Positions 11,051 to 24,570 of a stretch of 64,000 bases of DNA are shown piece after piece. Location of the stretch: assembly GCA_032164245.1 (NCBI GenBank), contig JAVMKO010000002.1, positions 88,363,340 to 88,427,339 on the forward strand, written 5' to 3'. The position numbers and the translations under genes were made by a program. Each line of letters starts with the position of its first letter. Position 1 is the first letter of the stretch. The stretch is from Sternotherus odoratus (taxonomy: Eukaryota; Chordata; Testudines; Kinosternidae). The notes under the pieces are model-generated. The model searched no databases. It was not told the origin of the DNA and saw only the letters and a list, made by a program, of their open reading frames with translations.

Positions 11051-13389
11051 GTAAGACTTCCTGAATCTATGAAGAAATTCTAATAACCTTTTTATAGGTA
11101 CTTTTTCTCCTTTTCCTGTTCGACCATCCTTTCCCAAACACCGTTCCCCCCACCCTTCCACCTGCAAATATTTAATTGCTCTCTTTAGCCATTTCATAAT
11201 ACTGCATCTTTGGTGTATGGAGTGACCCTCATGAAAATACTAAGTGGTAAAAAATGCAGTTCTAAGAGTCACCCAACCAGGGGTTAAACTGGAAAGACAG
11301 TATTCTTTTCCCAGGAGACTAGAACCCCATTCCTGGCAGTCTAGAGACAAGGAATACAGGTACATTCAGAACCATGGCTCTGCCAGTGAGTAGGACAACG
11401 TGGTGTTGATACCCCATTGGATTTACTTAATTAGTTCAACATTTCATTTTTTCCCCTCATAAAATAATGGCATGCCCAACAGGTGTGCCTGCTAATAAGG
11501 CTCTTCCAGAGCTCTTTCCATGTTGGCTTTTTATTCAGGACACAAAAACACAACATGACTTGGTTATTTTATGCAGTAGAATACCCTTATACACTATGCT
11601 CCCTTCATCTGAACGTTACATCTGCCTTCCTTTGCGTGGAAGGATAAAGCTTTTTTTCAGACTTTGTTCTTTCAATTATTAAACAACACCTCACTAGTAA
11701 CTAGTAACTTGGAACTAGTAACACAATAGATCCTGTCCCGTTTATTTATCCCACAGTAACACTGTATTGTCAGCAAAGGAAAAGCCAAATAATATTCAGA
11801 ATTTTAAAGAGTAGTACCCATGTCCTGTCCTCATGTACAGCATTTAATTCTTGAGTCTTCCTAGAAAAAGAATGAACACAGAGGGTGATGCTCCTTGGGA
11901 TAATGCTGTACGAGATAAGTTTGGTTTTCAAACAGTTCAAATGCTAGTCTAAGACCTGTAATTCTGATAAAAGTCAGTGAATTTGCAGGCACAACAAGCT
12001 GTGTACCTTGATGAAAGTTAAACTTTAAACTGTGTTTTTAAAAGCAAAGAGAAAAGCTGGATATGTAGGGAAAACACCTGTCCCCACGACTCTCTTCTCT
12101 CCCCACTTCACAGTTTAACGAATGTGGCATCTTCCTATCAGTGGCTATCTTCAAAAGCCAACTAAACCAATTGTGGTATCTTGTATCACAACAAACAGTA
12201 CTGTGCCTCTTCAGCCTCAAACCCAGTCCTCATTCTCCTTCTTTATAGGTAGAATGATCTCAAGCATCTGTTTGAGTTCTCTTTCTCAGCCTGATCCTGT
12301 ACAGTGCACTGATCAACTGCCAGCAGACGTTAAGCACGCTCAGTTCCAATGAAGTTGCTGGGTAGTGAATGCTCAGTGCCTTCCAGGATTGGGCCCTTGT
12401 TCGTATAGCACCATACAAATCCCTTAGGGCCTTCTTACATATTTAAAATGGCTTTTGTGTTCTCCCTCCAAAGGTATAAACTAGTTTAAATTAACTGAAA
12501 GAGTCAGGCTTCTTTTTGTTCAAAATTTCAAAGGAAGTAATATGACAATTTGACAAAAAATATCTTTCGGTTACAGAGAGCCTCTCTTCACATTTTATTA
12601 TACATAATCAGAATGCACACAACATTCCTGTGTGCTAATACAAACAAAAAAAGGTGAAATGTACAAAACTGAGCGTCCGTATGCTGTGTATTTAACATTT
12701 TTTCCACTGTTTTGGTCTTGTGTAAAATATGTTTCCTGGTTTGCAATATGTTTCCATGTGATCTCATTAACTTGTGCTCCGGGGCAGCTGGAAGCTACCG
12801 TAGAAATGAGATTTTAAGTTATTTCACCAATCAAATACACTGACCAAGCTTCCTTCCACAAAAAATACCTTTCATTTTATGTATATGGAAGAGTACTGGG
12901 CAATTGAACACAGACGTCAACAGGATCACAGACTACGCAATAGAAATTGTTATTTAAAATCTTTCCAAAAAGACTGGCTAAGAATTTGTCACAACAGGTC
13001 TGGATTTTTTTCCTGTTATTTTACACATCTGTTCTATTTCAAATGCTGGAATTGTAGGGTTAGGTTCGAACAAACAACACACATTCCAAAATACGGATTT
13101 ATAGATAACCATATTTAATTACCTCCTATATCTCTTCCTGAATACTGTATGTATTATAATTTTAATGAAAAGAAAGTGATTTGGAAAATAACTGGATTTC
13201 TTCCTTTACTTTTCTTCTGCAACCAGACCATCTGCCAGTGCTAAGGGCCACATTCCTCTAGATTTATCTTAGTCGATAAAGGAAATTATTGTTTTTTAAT
13301 TATTTCTAAAATTGGTGAAATTTTTGCACTTATTGTAATTAAAACTAGTCCAATAATTTTAGGGCTTACAGGGAGGCAGGAGTGGAAGG

Positions 13390-13393
<4 letters not shown>

Positions 13394-13425
<32 letters not shown>
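13394..13425. repeat. (GA)n microsatellite
   Basis: About 16 uninterrupted GA units lie inside a purine-rich stretch that begins near 13370. It is probably length-polymorphic. Confidence 0.95.
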
Positions 13426-13428
<3 letters not shown>

Positions 13429-16400
13429 AATAGATAAGTGGGCAGAATAATTCCTACCTCAACTGAGGCATGCCTGATTCTCTACTCCTTGTCTACCTAA
13501 AACTTCTATTAATTTCACTATGGGTTCAAAACATGCATAAGGATTGCAGGATTGGGCCAATTTAGACTCTGATCCTCATTCCTAAGTTTAATGGCAAAAC
13601 TCACATTGACTTCAATGGGAGCAAGATTGGTTGGATGCTTAGATCCCAGTCCTACCTTGGGGTCTGTAGCACGAACCCTTATGCTCACACAGAGACCTGC
13701 CGAAGTCCCTGGAACTCTGCATGGGTGTTGTGGATCCCAATGCAGAATTGCATGTATCTGCATACAGTCCCATTCAAGGCATGCAGCATTAGAAGATGTC
13801 AATGAGTTGAATCTGCCCACGTGGCTCTTTCTGCAGGATCAGGACCTTAGCCTTTAATTGTGTATGCTGAACTTTAGGATTTAGAATATATATAATATAT
13901 ATAATATGGGAAACAGATATTTACAAGATACAAGTTCACTGATATAGGCTGAATGATCACCATGTGAACCATTTTGCTTGCAGCAAAATGGAATACAGTA
14001 TCTGCTATCTAAAGTTCTCCATTTATGTAGGAAAATACTCTAAAGGTAAATTATTATATGGAGGGTAAAGAAGAAAGGAGGAAAGATAGAATATTATGAA
14101 GATCACTTCCTAATTTTTATTTCAGGATCTTTGTTATTAGGATGTCTAGTGCTTATCTCACTTTTATTACATCCATGAGTTATCTGTAGAATCATAAGAC
14201 AAAGCAAGTGTAAAAATGTGACTCAGGCATCTTCTTGAATTGTACCTGTTTCAACAATCTGTAAAACAGATCATCTTCCATTTGTAATTCTTCTAGAGTA
14301 AATGCAGTATATAATTAAAAGGAAACACCTTATCAGCCATTTATTTTGGAAACAGATATTTTTCTGTATTTATCAAGCAATCTCTATATAAGTTACATCT
14401 CTCTGTATGTACCTTATGTACTTTCTTAAAATGTTTTTGGGCTAATGTGCACTAAGGATGATATTCAAAATCAAAGTAGAAATACTAAATTTTATTTCAC
14501 TTTGAATCTTGGGCATAGATAAAGATAGTATTGTGACCAAACAGTGTTTAGGATTTTTTTTTTTTACAAAGGTTTAGAAAATAGGCTTTAAAATAATTAT
14601 TTCCATGTCCAAAAATTCTCTTTATAGTATCAAAGACAACAGACATCTCACAAATCTTATGTGGGGTGTGTGTTTCTGTATGTTAAACTGATAGATCTGT
14701 ATGTCTGGACTATATATCATTTGAAATTTCCTAGAGACTTTACTTGTCCATTGAAAAGCAACAGCTTCCTTTTGTATATCCTGTTTATTTTATTAGATGA
14801 TCCAAAAAGTGTGATGGCCTGATGGCCTGTGACATTCGTGTTTGCATTAATTATAGGGCAGTATAGAATTGCTAGGTTCACTGGTCATGCATGGTATGTA
14901 TGAGGTGTACCACATGAAAAGGAGCTTCCAGTAACTGTATGTCAGTTTCAGGTAGGCTTATAAAAGCTCCCTACTATGTTTTCTTGTATGGCTTGTTTTT
15001 TCTAAAAGTTGAAAGCCAACTTTTTAGCTGCAGTCTCAATATTTCAGCCTTCAAAATATACATACAAGTACTTGTGCCCACAGAAATGCACATTCATATT
15101 TTATTACACATGGAAGCTGTAATGTACAAACACAAATGGGGTGGCTAGATACCCATCTACCTGAGTGGCAAACACACATTTGGTCTTTGTGCATATGTCC
15201 ATTTTTTCATGGAATTGGTGTTAGATTCTTAAACCTCCAGTTTTGCAACCCCAAGTGTTCAAAAATCACAAATCAGCAACCCCCTCCAAGCAAATTTTAA
15301 AGTATTATATTTGGGATTTTTTCTTTACCTTTCCCCTTTTTCCTTCTTGGAGTCAGGCAGAATTGAAGCTGCTATGCTTAGGAGAGTGCATGGGCTGCTC
15401 CATCGGAAAGTATTGCAATCAAGGGGTCACAGAGTTGGGGGGCCATGGCTCCATCTCATAAAGATGAGCCAGGAAAGCTGTCTCTTAGGGGTTAGTAAGT
15501 AACACCCAACAATGGGGTGTTAGCAGTGGGCACACAGTCTTTGTGTGCCTGAAGTATCTCCAGCTATGCATCCCACTTCCTATAACAAAGCATCTACAGG
15601 ACTGGTATCAGTTCTCATATACCCACATGTTATATTTGTTGTTTAGGTCAAGTTGATTGCTATGGTATCCTGTCAGGCTGAGGTACTGAGCTTGTTAGGT
15701 TGTTGTAGTAGGGAGTTGAGGGTTACCCTGGGGCAGTGGCTTAGTTAAACTAAACTCTTCTCTCCCATTGTTTTGGAATGTGTCCAAGCTTGCTTATGAG
15801 ATCTTTATTAATGGCCTTTTTTTGTTTTTTGTTTTTGTTTTTTTGATGGCTAGTGTTAGCATAGTATAATATTAAATTCAGAGCAATGTTAAATTGAGGG
15901 AAGCTTCCAATTTTTAACTCTGCTGTTTTTGTAAAATATTTCTTTGCTCTTTCCGTGCTCTTGTCTGAAAAATCAATAAGAATACATTTTTGTTAATGCC
16001 AATACATTTTGAAGGATAGGTTATAGGATGCTCAAATTCATAAGGTTTGCCCCTGAGCATCATCATAATAATTTACATTTTATATACCACCTTTCATCAT
16101 GAAGAATCCCAAAGTACTTTGCTTCACATACTAAGGAAATGCAGCCACCTCTGTAGTGGAACATAGCATCTGTTTTAACAGCCCACGGCTGCACTGCTCA
16201 ACTGTGTAGACAGGAAGTGAGAAAACTCTATGCAAATAAACCTGCAAGGGGAATATACAGTAAATATACTTCTCATATTGCAAGCACTTCAGTGACTGTG
16301 TCTCCAAATGTGCTATTACAGAGACCCAATCCTATTAAACATCTGTCTTCATCATTATCTCTGAGCTCTATTCTAATATAGATATGATTAATAACAATTA

Positions 16401-18555
16401 TAATAGGTAGGCCAAGTCGAACTAGTTAACACACTGGAATCTAGCTAGGGCATTGGTACTAACTTACTTTTTTGAAAGAATAGGAATCACGAGACCTTTA
16501 ATAATCACCAACAGTCAGGACCTTCCTTTTAAACTATAGGTAAGGCTGAACTGCTGTTTTAAGGCTACATATTGTTCTTAGGTTAAAGACGTTAATTGCT
16601 CATTTAAAAAATGAATTGTCATGAAACTAAAGTTTACCATAGAAACTGGCATTAAGAAAGAAAAAACCCTCTCTTGACATATCCGAGATCTTTCCTAAAC
16701 ATTATTAACTACTCACATGTACAAATATTAGTTAAATAAATACAAGACTTTTAGCAGGACAACACAAAGGTTTTAAGATGACCAGGACATTCCAGCTTAA
16801 TGACCCAATACTTCAGAAGCTTCTGCATTTGAGAAATTTTATTCATAGTAGGCCTACTGAACTCAGTAGGACTAATTGTATGAGTAGATTTATTCAAATT
16901 CATAAGTGTTTGAGAGCTCAAGCCCTAAATCTGTCCAGCTGGCCTAATTCTCAGTTGCACCTTTCAATGTTTAGGGCCAGGTTGGATGTGAGAGTGGAGA
17001 AGGGAAGGTAGCTTATAAAAATGAATAAAAGGCTCCTGAGCATTTCCACATTCTGGGCTGTCCAGGTGCAAGACGGGTGCCTGGTATAAACTTAGGCTTT
17101 ACATCCGGTGGTCTACTTGTAGAGAATAGTCATGGTGAAATACATTCGAACCATGTCCCCTATGCCACAGGCTGGGAGCAGGGCCAGTGCGGAGCCTTCA
17201 CACCAGTTCTTCAGTGGTTAGGAAGACATTTTGCATTGGGGATATTCTCAGGGGTTGTTTCCACCCACATTAGGCCCTCATTACACTACCAGAGTGACAA
17301 GGATGGGTTTAAGAGGGCTTGATTCTCAGCACCCTGTCTTTGTACTTAGGCACTGGAACACACATAAGGCTTGATTCTCCAATAAGCCATTTTTACACTG
17401 TTGTAATACCATTGACTTCAATGAATTACTCTTGATTTACAATGATATACAGGAAGTGAGCTCAGAATTAGGCCTCATATAATATCAGTCACAGTTTTGA
17501 GACCCTTAAACATGACAGGGTCAGTTAAAGGCTAAAATCTGCAAAAGTTTATGAGCATAAGCTCCTTTTTGAAAAGTGATGTAGGCATTTAGAAACCTGC
17601 ATCTCATTGACTTTCAGTAAGACTTAGGCTTCCAAATGCCTGTCACTTTTGAAAATGCAGCTTAGGCCCAGAAATCATTTAGGAACTGTGAAAATTTTAC
17701 CCAAGATCTTTTTTATTTCAACTGCCATGATAACATACTGCTTAATATATTCTTTGTCCACTAGTCTACATTTTTTTCTGTTCAAGAGAGAGGTCAATCA
17801 GACTGGCTAATCCATGATTGATTTAATCATATGCTTTATTTGGGGAGGTGAAATAAGTCACTAGTCATCAATCTTGTAGCTGGACTTATGTCTCACCGAG
17901 TTAAGGTGATCCAATTTTTTTAAATTTAACGGACTTGAAACAAGCAGGCCTGCTTATGGCTCTTAGAAGGAGCACAGCTGGATTCATCATGTCACGGGAG
18001 AAGACTTTCATTCTTGAGAATGAGAATCTGGTGTGAACAAGTCAGAGGAGTTACACCAGTTTACACCAGGTGAGGCTCTGTCCCGGTGTTCTTTTCTCCA
18101 CTACAGTGGGGGCTCCACCAGCTTGTATAGTTGAGCTCTCCCAAATTGATAGGGATCTTTTCAGCACTCAGCCTACTTTTTTAACACTAAAATATTTGCT
18201 CCATGATTTTTTTCCCCTTTAATCATATTATGCTGCAGGAAACTAAGTGCATGATGAAGATAACATAAAATAGGAAATAGCTCTGACAGCCACAGCCCAT
18301 GAAACTGTTAAATTCATCACTCTGCTTCCTTTATCAGGAAAACTATCATTAATTGTCAATTTATTATCAGTCAGGATTCATAGTGGAATTTTGATGATAG
18401 GAAGCTAACAGCAAACCAGATTTTTATGTTACATTGGAATCGGTAACTTTCCTTTGTAGTTTAATTATATTACAGTTTTAGGTGCTAATTTTAAAGATTT
18501 TAAACAAAGAAAAAAATCAGGGGAGATCAGGTTATTTTCCAGGCAGTTTCATATC

Positions 18556-18557
<2 letters not shown>

Positions 18558-18589
<32 letters not shown>

Positions 18590-18590
18590 T
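18558..18590. repeat. (TTA)n microsatellite
   Basis: About 11 TTA units in an AT-rich intron segment. Confidence 0.93.
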
Positions 18591-19546
18591 TAGTATTATA
18601 TATTAAAATTATTCCTTTTGCACTTGAGGAGTCTAAGGCTTGTGCTGGTAGTTGGATTAGTGCTTTTCTTATTTAGTGGTAAAATGTCTTAATCCAATAG
18701 AGGCCACATCCTCAGAAAAAGAGAGAAAAGATCCATCAAATAAGACCATACCTAAAACCAGAACCATCTGTTTAAATATGTATGCTGATCATCAGCAGGA
18801 GATATGCAGGTGTTTTGTTCTGGTCTTTGTTATTTATTGTTGCAGTCAAATAGAGTTTCTCCAGAAAGTTTCCCAGGAATCTTTCAGGCAGAAGTATATC
18901 CAGAATGCAATATGTACACAATGGTGGTCTTAAACACTTGCCAGCTGCCTTTCAATAACGAAGGGCCAGGTTCTGTGATTGCACGGTGCTGGGGGAGGGC
19001 ATGAGACCCTATCATCCTTCATCTCCTTCCCCCTTTTGTTGACTGCATAAGAACCAGACAAAATTGCAGTCCCTGTGCTTGGATGAGCTACTCTGCCCTT
19101 AATGCTTCAGGGGTACACAGTACTCCTAAGGGTGGTAGGCAGGCCAGGGTCTTGCTGCTCTCTCGCATCATTTGAGGTGCTGGCCAGTCATGTTGGGATT
19201 AGTAAACCAGCATCCCATAAAGAGGTGTAGTAGCAACATGTTCTCCTTCCACACTCAGGAGTTCCAGTAGGCGCTTTGCAACTCTACCACCCAGTGCTCT
19301 GCCAGGCCAGGGTAGCTCCAGCCCAACCCTTACTGTGGGCTGTGCCTGAAGGTACTGTTGAGCCCAAAGGACTTCATCTTGCCCTCATATTCAGTGGCAA
19401 ATGTCCCATTAGCTTTGGTGGTGCAGGATCCAACCATAAGTATTAGCAGAGAAATAACTTCAGTACCCACAGTTCTCAAGATACATCCTATAGTAAGTAT
19501 AAAAAAAGTTCCCGAGAATCTTAGATACCTCAATAACCATTTTTGT

Positions 19547-19625
19547 GCAGCACCTAGCACTGTGGAGCCCCGGTCCATGATTGGGGCTTCTAGGTGCTAC
19601 TCCAATACAAATAATGTAACAATAA
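19547..19625 (+). mobile_element. LINE-type 3' tail fragment (L3-like)
   Basis: CAGCACCTAGCACTGTGGAG, then CCGGTCCATGATTGGGGCTT, then CTCCAATACAAATAATG recur with small changes at 30981-31058 and more weakly at 37639-37730. The three copies share sequence order and an AATACAAATAAT end, so they are members of one old repeat. I think it is an L3/L2-like LINE tail, but the class is inferred. Confidence 0.6.
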
Positions 19626-20514
19626 ATTTATAGTAAGGAAAACTGGAAAATTAAGGGCAACTATATTACTGTAGGTATGTAGTATATGTATGTATATATA
19701 ATATAAATTACACAAAAAAAGATGTTTAAAGAACATTATTAAGTCAAGCATGCAAGTTAGGATCTGCCAGACTTAAGGTTTCCTGTGCCAATATTGAAAA
19801 AACAGAAATGCCTGCCATGTGGCATCATATTGACATCATCAGAACTCTGTGATGTCTGATCATCAGATCTCTGCCACTTGTGCTAACGGCGTAATTGATA
19901 GTAGGACATTGTCATGCTCTATATGGACCAGCACTAGCGGGGGATCAGACACACACTTTGCTAGATAATTCCACAGATATTTGCTGATGGCAGGGGACTG
20001 GTGAGACTGGAATCTTGGGTTTCATTTCAGGCTCTGGAGGGGTGTATGCCCCCGTGTGTGTAGGCGTGGCTTGACCTGATTAATTAGACATGGGTGAGGC
20101 CTCATTTCTTGGGAGACAGGATTACGGCGGTAAATGGATCAGCACAGACTCTTCTGCCCATTTCCCACAAAGCTTGTCCCCTTCTGCCTTAAATCTGTCT
20201 GAGTCCTGTCGCTTCCTTCCCCTCCCTTCCCTAGCTCCTTATTCCAGTCCCATTTTCTTTGCCTAGTCCCAGTCTCCATTCCTCAGGCTTCTCCTCTATG
20301 TCCTAGTCTCCTTGCCCAGCCAGTCTAATCTCCCTTCCAGGGATCTCAGTCTGACAGCATCAGTATCCTCCCGTGCTCCTTATCCCAGTCTTCTGCCACC
20401 CATGCCAGTGCTGGTCTCACCACTCCTTCTCCCAGTCTACTCCTTTCCCTTCCCCAACTCTGTCTCTTATCTGCTTTGCATTTGATTCAGACAGCTTCCT
20501 CTTCCCCATGCTGG

Positions 20515-20850
20515 AACCCAGGTCTGGAGCACCCATGGGGAAAAATTAGTGAGTGCAGAACACCCACCGGCAGCTCCCCACCCCGCCCTCCTGCCCCAGC
20601 TCACCTCCGCTCTGCCTCCACCTTCTCCCCTGAGCACGCCGCCGCCGCTCCTCTTCTCTCCCTCCCTCCCAGGCTTGCCGCACGAAACGGCTGTTTTGCG
20701 CGGCAAGCCTGGGAGGGAGGGGGGCGGAGAGGAAATGTGGAAATGCCTGGGGGAGGAGGTGGGGCCTGGATTTGGGGAAGGGCTAGAATGGGGACGGGGA
20801 AGGGGCAGACTTGGAGCGGGGGGGGGGGGGAGGGGAGGGGCGTGAGCACC
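20515..20850. repeat. GC-rich interspersed repeat with internal hairpin
   Basis: This GC-rich island sits within AT-rich intron. It holds a perfect 21-bp inverted repeat (20661-20681 and 20700-20720, arms CCTCCCTCCCAGGCTTGCCGC and its complement) around an 18-base loop. I recognise the start (TCTGGAGCACCCATGGGGAA) as resembling a common turtle repeat. The several open frames here are low-complexity by-products of base composition. Confidence 0.65.
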
Positions 20851-20876
20851 CACCAGCGCTGGGTAAAGTCAGGCCT

Positions 20877-20925
20877 ATGGCTAGATGGACCTTTGGTCTG
20901 ACCCGGTATGGCCGTTCTTATGTGG
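20877..20925 (+). mobile_element. CR1 LINE 3' terminus (fragment)
   Basis: GGCTAGATGGACCTTTGGTC followed by TGACCCGGTATGGCCGTTCT is the typical 3' end of a turtle/avian-type CR1 subfamily. It abuts the GC-rich repeat on its left, so the two may be one composite insertion. An inverted copy of the same 3' end lies at 21912-21985. Confidence 0.75.
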
Positions 20926-21911
20926 AGCGTTCCCAGTGACAATGAAATCTTTGGAGATTTTAGCTATTCAGCTAATAAGTCTCTTCTGTAGTGTGAGTTT
21001 TCAAAAGTTTATAACTTGGCCATTCCTGCTCCAAAGCATGGTGATATTAGATCTGTTCAAAGTAAAGGTCATCAAAAATGTGTAACATGTACAAACCAAC
21101 ATTCCCCCCCCCCCCCCCCATAGCTTAATTCTCAGAAATGGCTGAATCATTTTGATGACAACATTTTCCAAAACACTCAGTCTGAGAAGGCACCCAGCCT
21201 GGAAAATTTCAGCCTAAATGGTTAACATTTGGCAAAGTTAAAACCAACTGAAAATCAGGTCTTATAATGGGAAGTGTTGGGCAATACAGTGCTAGCAGCT
21301 CTGCCTATAATTACATACATGTGCTTCTGGTTACAAATTAAATGTGCTGGTAAAAAGGTACTGAATAAAAATTAAAAAGCTTTAGTAACATACTAAGACT
21401 AAGTTCCCCAATCCAGGACAGACTTGTGGCTGGTCTTAACTTTATGTGTTGAGTCAATGGGACTATTCGCAGTGGTTAAAGTAGGGAAGTGTATCTCTGT
21501 AAAGTGTCAGGGCCTAACTAACAGGGAAGGGGAGGAGGAGATTGGGCTTCTGTCTGTCAAGGGGTTTTAGTGGTGAGACAAACGATAGGAGACTTGACTG
21601 GTTTGTTTAGGGGATGCTCATAGTTAACTGGTGTAATGTCATTCCTATGTATCTCATCTCATTTATAGCTTTGCTTTTAGTATCTTGGAGTGTATGGCAC
21701 GCTATCTATGTGTTATAATATTTTAAATTACTGGTACACAGCTGATCATTCATCATTGGCTTATCTCTGCTGTATGCCCATCTCAACATGTGTTGTTGAA
21801 AAATAAGACAGAGGGTATCTCTGGTGGATCATCTAAATTCTAAAGCAAGTGTCAGAACTTCAAAACGATCCATTCACAGCACTAGTTCACTCTCCTCAAA
21901 TCCTGGTTGTA

Positions 21912-21985
21912 GCATAAGAACAGCTGCACTGGGTCAGCCCAAAGGTCCATTTAGCCCAGTATCCTGTCTTCTGAAAATGGCATTG
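21912..21985 (-). mobile_element. CR1 LINE 3' terminus (fragment, reverse orientation)
   Basis: CATAAGAACAGCTGCACTGG, then GTCAGCCCAAAGGTCCATTT and AGCCCAGTATCCTGTCTTC, is the complement of a CR1 3' end of the same subfamily as 20877-20925. Only the terminal 70-odd bases remain, as is usual for 5'-truncated CR1 copies. Confidence 0.75.
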
Positions 21986-23092
21986 TAGTGGTCAGAGCAG
22001 GGGGCTGGCTAATTAATTCCAAATGACACTCCTTCATACAGAGACCAGGGGGTGAGGTAATATCTCTTATTGGACCAACTTAATATGTTGGTGTCTATTC
22101 TAAATTTGTTGTACTATTTGAATAGTTGAAGGTATGTTTGAAGGTCGTTCTATTAAGAGACTTTACCAATTCCAGGGTTTTGAAAGATTATGCAGTAAAC
22201 CAAAATCTTATTTCTATCAGCAGTCTGACCAATAAAATTACAGCAAGCCTGATCCTGTCAAACACAGTTATAACCAATCGTTTTATTTTCTGACATAAAT
22301 CGTACACTTCTTTCAGTAATGCTCTCTCCTGATATTATTTTAAAGTGTGGTTCTCTGAAAGTGGCTCTGTAAACCTGCAGCTTCTTATTGTTGTATTCAG
22401 TCATGTCTGATTGTTTAGTGAGTGTAATACATCTTTATTATTTTTCCGTTATAATTGCAGAGTCAATATAGAACTGGGAGAATGAGTTGGATTCTATTCT
22501 GGCTTGTATATCATCATCAATGTAATTCTTAATTAAGTTCTGCTTGACGATCTACATTGTTGATTAAATATCAGCCAGAAAGAACCCTGCTTAATTTTGA
22601 GAATCCAACAGGAGTTTTCAGGCTTGGAAGTTGCGCGGGGGTGGGGGGTGGATATTTTTTTATTTTATTTTTAAACTAAGCAGATTTGATCTAGTCATTG
22701 AGATACATTAGATGTAGGACTTCCACAATGCCAAGTTAATAGTCATTTTCAGACTAGAACCGCTCTTTAAATTCCTTTGTATCCACCTTTGTCCTTTGAT
22801 TCAACGATCAATACATTAAAGCATTTTAAACCATACTTAGAAAATTTTCCATTTTGTTTACAAATCTGATAGCATCTGGCCCATCAATTATGCTTTACTC
22901 ATAAATCTTCATAAAATAACCATTGCCTTTTAAATTACTTATGTCATGACATCCATATTGATGAAATTCTAAATGTAAGATGGTGAAGGATGAACTGCTA
23001 AACATGGTCTCTAAAGTAATAGAACCAGATTCTTGTGGTCTGGGATAGTCTACTTGATGTTAATATTTAATACACTTTCTCTTCCATTATAG

Positions 23093-23252
23093 CCCATCCC
23101 TGCCTGCCCTTGATTGGCAGTTGCCATCTCACTCAGGACCTTATGAACTTCGGATTGAAGAGCAGCCCAAATCCCATCACAGAGCTCATTATGAGACGGA
23201 GGGGAGTCGAGGGGCTGTGAAGGCATCTGCCGGGGGACATCCTGTTGTGCAG
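23093..23252 (+). CDS. NFATC1: NFATC1 Rel-homology domain exon with DNA-contact loop
   Basis: It encodes residues 394-447. The first codon is split (AG from the previous exon plus C, Ser). The product begins [20 protein letters not shown] and contains [11 protein letters not shown] (about 424-434), the NFAT DNA-recognition loop that contacts GGAAA sites. The acceptor is CATTATAG at 23085-23092 and the donor is CAG/GTATTG at 23253, leaving phase 0. One residue stands out: codon 23160-23162 is GAG (Glu417), giving [10 protein letters not shown], where the NFATs I remember have Val (RIEVQPK). The exon is 160 nt and otherwise very close to mammalian NFATC1. Confidence 0.96.
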
Positions 23253-24176
23253 GTATTGATATCTGTAATGGCAAGGATGCTTGTTTATCCTGGCACACTG
23301 GGGCTTGTGCCCCCGTCCTTTGCCAAAATAAAAAGTGCCAGGAGATCTTTAATGACCACAAGCAGCACCATGTATACCTTTAACTCCAGAGACTGGCAGT
23401 AGAAAAAAAAGGCCTCTGGATATGATTGTTTTCTTCCTTCCCTTCCTACTGTTGTATCATATTGAGTAAGAAGATACGGATAAATGTGTACCTTATTTCT
23501 GCTCACTAATTCCCAGCTTAACAAATATTTGGTTAGTACTTAAATATCGTGGGCCCGTTTCTGCTTCCAGATTACACCCATGCAATTCACATTTATGTCA
23601 GCTGGGTAAATTCCTCTGACTATTATTATTGGGTCCAGCTGGAGCTGTGAATGCTTATTGAAGGGCATATTTGTATCCAATATCATGGAAATGTGTAACT
23701 AAATTGAAGATAGCAATGAAGCAGTAGAAAATGAAGAACTATTTAGTTCATGTATCCTGTTTAGATCCTTATCCAAAACTCCAGTCACAGTGGCATATAT
23801 TTTAGCTCCTAATCTCGTATCCTGGGTTGCACTAAACTTTTTAGTTTCTATATCTTCAGTATTGAAGTAAATAGTATCATAAACTGAATCCTCTTTGTTT
23901 TACTCATGTGAGTAATCCCATTCATTTTAAGGGACTTCTCTCAGTAACAAGATGAGCAAAATTAAGCCCTCATAATATTTTGCTGAGTTGCACTGAGAAT
24001 TAATGAAACCTGCAGAGGCTTCCTCTTTCATAGACATTTTTAAAATTATGGTGCATTTTGCTACACAGAATGACAATGAGCAGGGTTTCTTCTAGTAAGA
24101 AATGTTTAAAGGATCAGATAAGTGAATCTCCTTCCTTCCCTTCCCCTCGCTAGCTCCCCAAATGCATTTTAAAGTA

Positions 24177-24570
24177 TAATAGATTCTCAGATTTATGAAC
24201 AACCTCTATTCCTGAGGTGTTCATAATTCTGACATGTTCACAACTATAAACAAAATGTAGTGGTTGTTGTTTCAAAAGCTTACCCCCGAACATTGACTTA
24301 ATACAGCTTTGAAACTTTACTAAGTAGAAGAAAAATGCTGGTTTTAACCACCTTAATTTAAATGAAACAAACACAGAAACAGTTTATTACCTTGTCAATT
24401 TTTTTAAACTTTCCCCCTTTTTTTTTTAGTAGTGTACGTTTAACACAATACTGTACTTGCCCTTCCCTCCCTCCCCACCATTTGCTGATGCCAGATTGCA
24501 TTTTTTCGGTTCCAGTATGTGGTTGATTGATCAGTTCATAACTCTGGTGTTCGTAACTCAGGTTCTACTG
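24177..24570 (+). mobile_element. Tigger-like MITE, TA-flanked
   Basis: The right end ...GTAACTCAGGTTCTACTG is followed by TA (24571-24572). The diverged left end TAATAGATTCTCAGATTTAT is preceded by TA (24175-24176). The body shares long stretches with 60577-60959 in the same orientation, for example ACAGCTTTGAAACTTTACTA and the TTTAACCACCTTAATTTAAATG region. A TA target and CAGTAGAAC-type ends fit the pogo/Tigger branch of Tc1/mariner. No transposase frame remains. Confidence 0.8.

Larger units (their letters stand above)
11051..23092 (+). other. NFATC1: NFATC1 intron between regulatory-domain and first Rel-domain exons
   Basis: This is a 12.0-kb intron from GTAAGA to CCATTATAG, with no coding content. 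Contents I can support: (GA)n at 13394-13425, (TTA)n at 18558-18590, a LINE-tail repeat at 19547-19625, a GC-rich repeat at 20515-20850, opposing CR1 3' ends at 20877 and 21912, and a 16-base C run at 21104-21119. Short diverged repeats with CATTGACTTCAATG-like cores occur near 13600 and 17400. The rest is AT-rich and looks unique. Confidence 0.85.

Noticed and set aside
20467..20942. Overlapping open frames on both strands in the GC-rich block
   Set aside because: Pro/Gly/Arg low-complexity sequence produced by a GC-rich repeat. No conserved domain or splice context.
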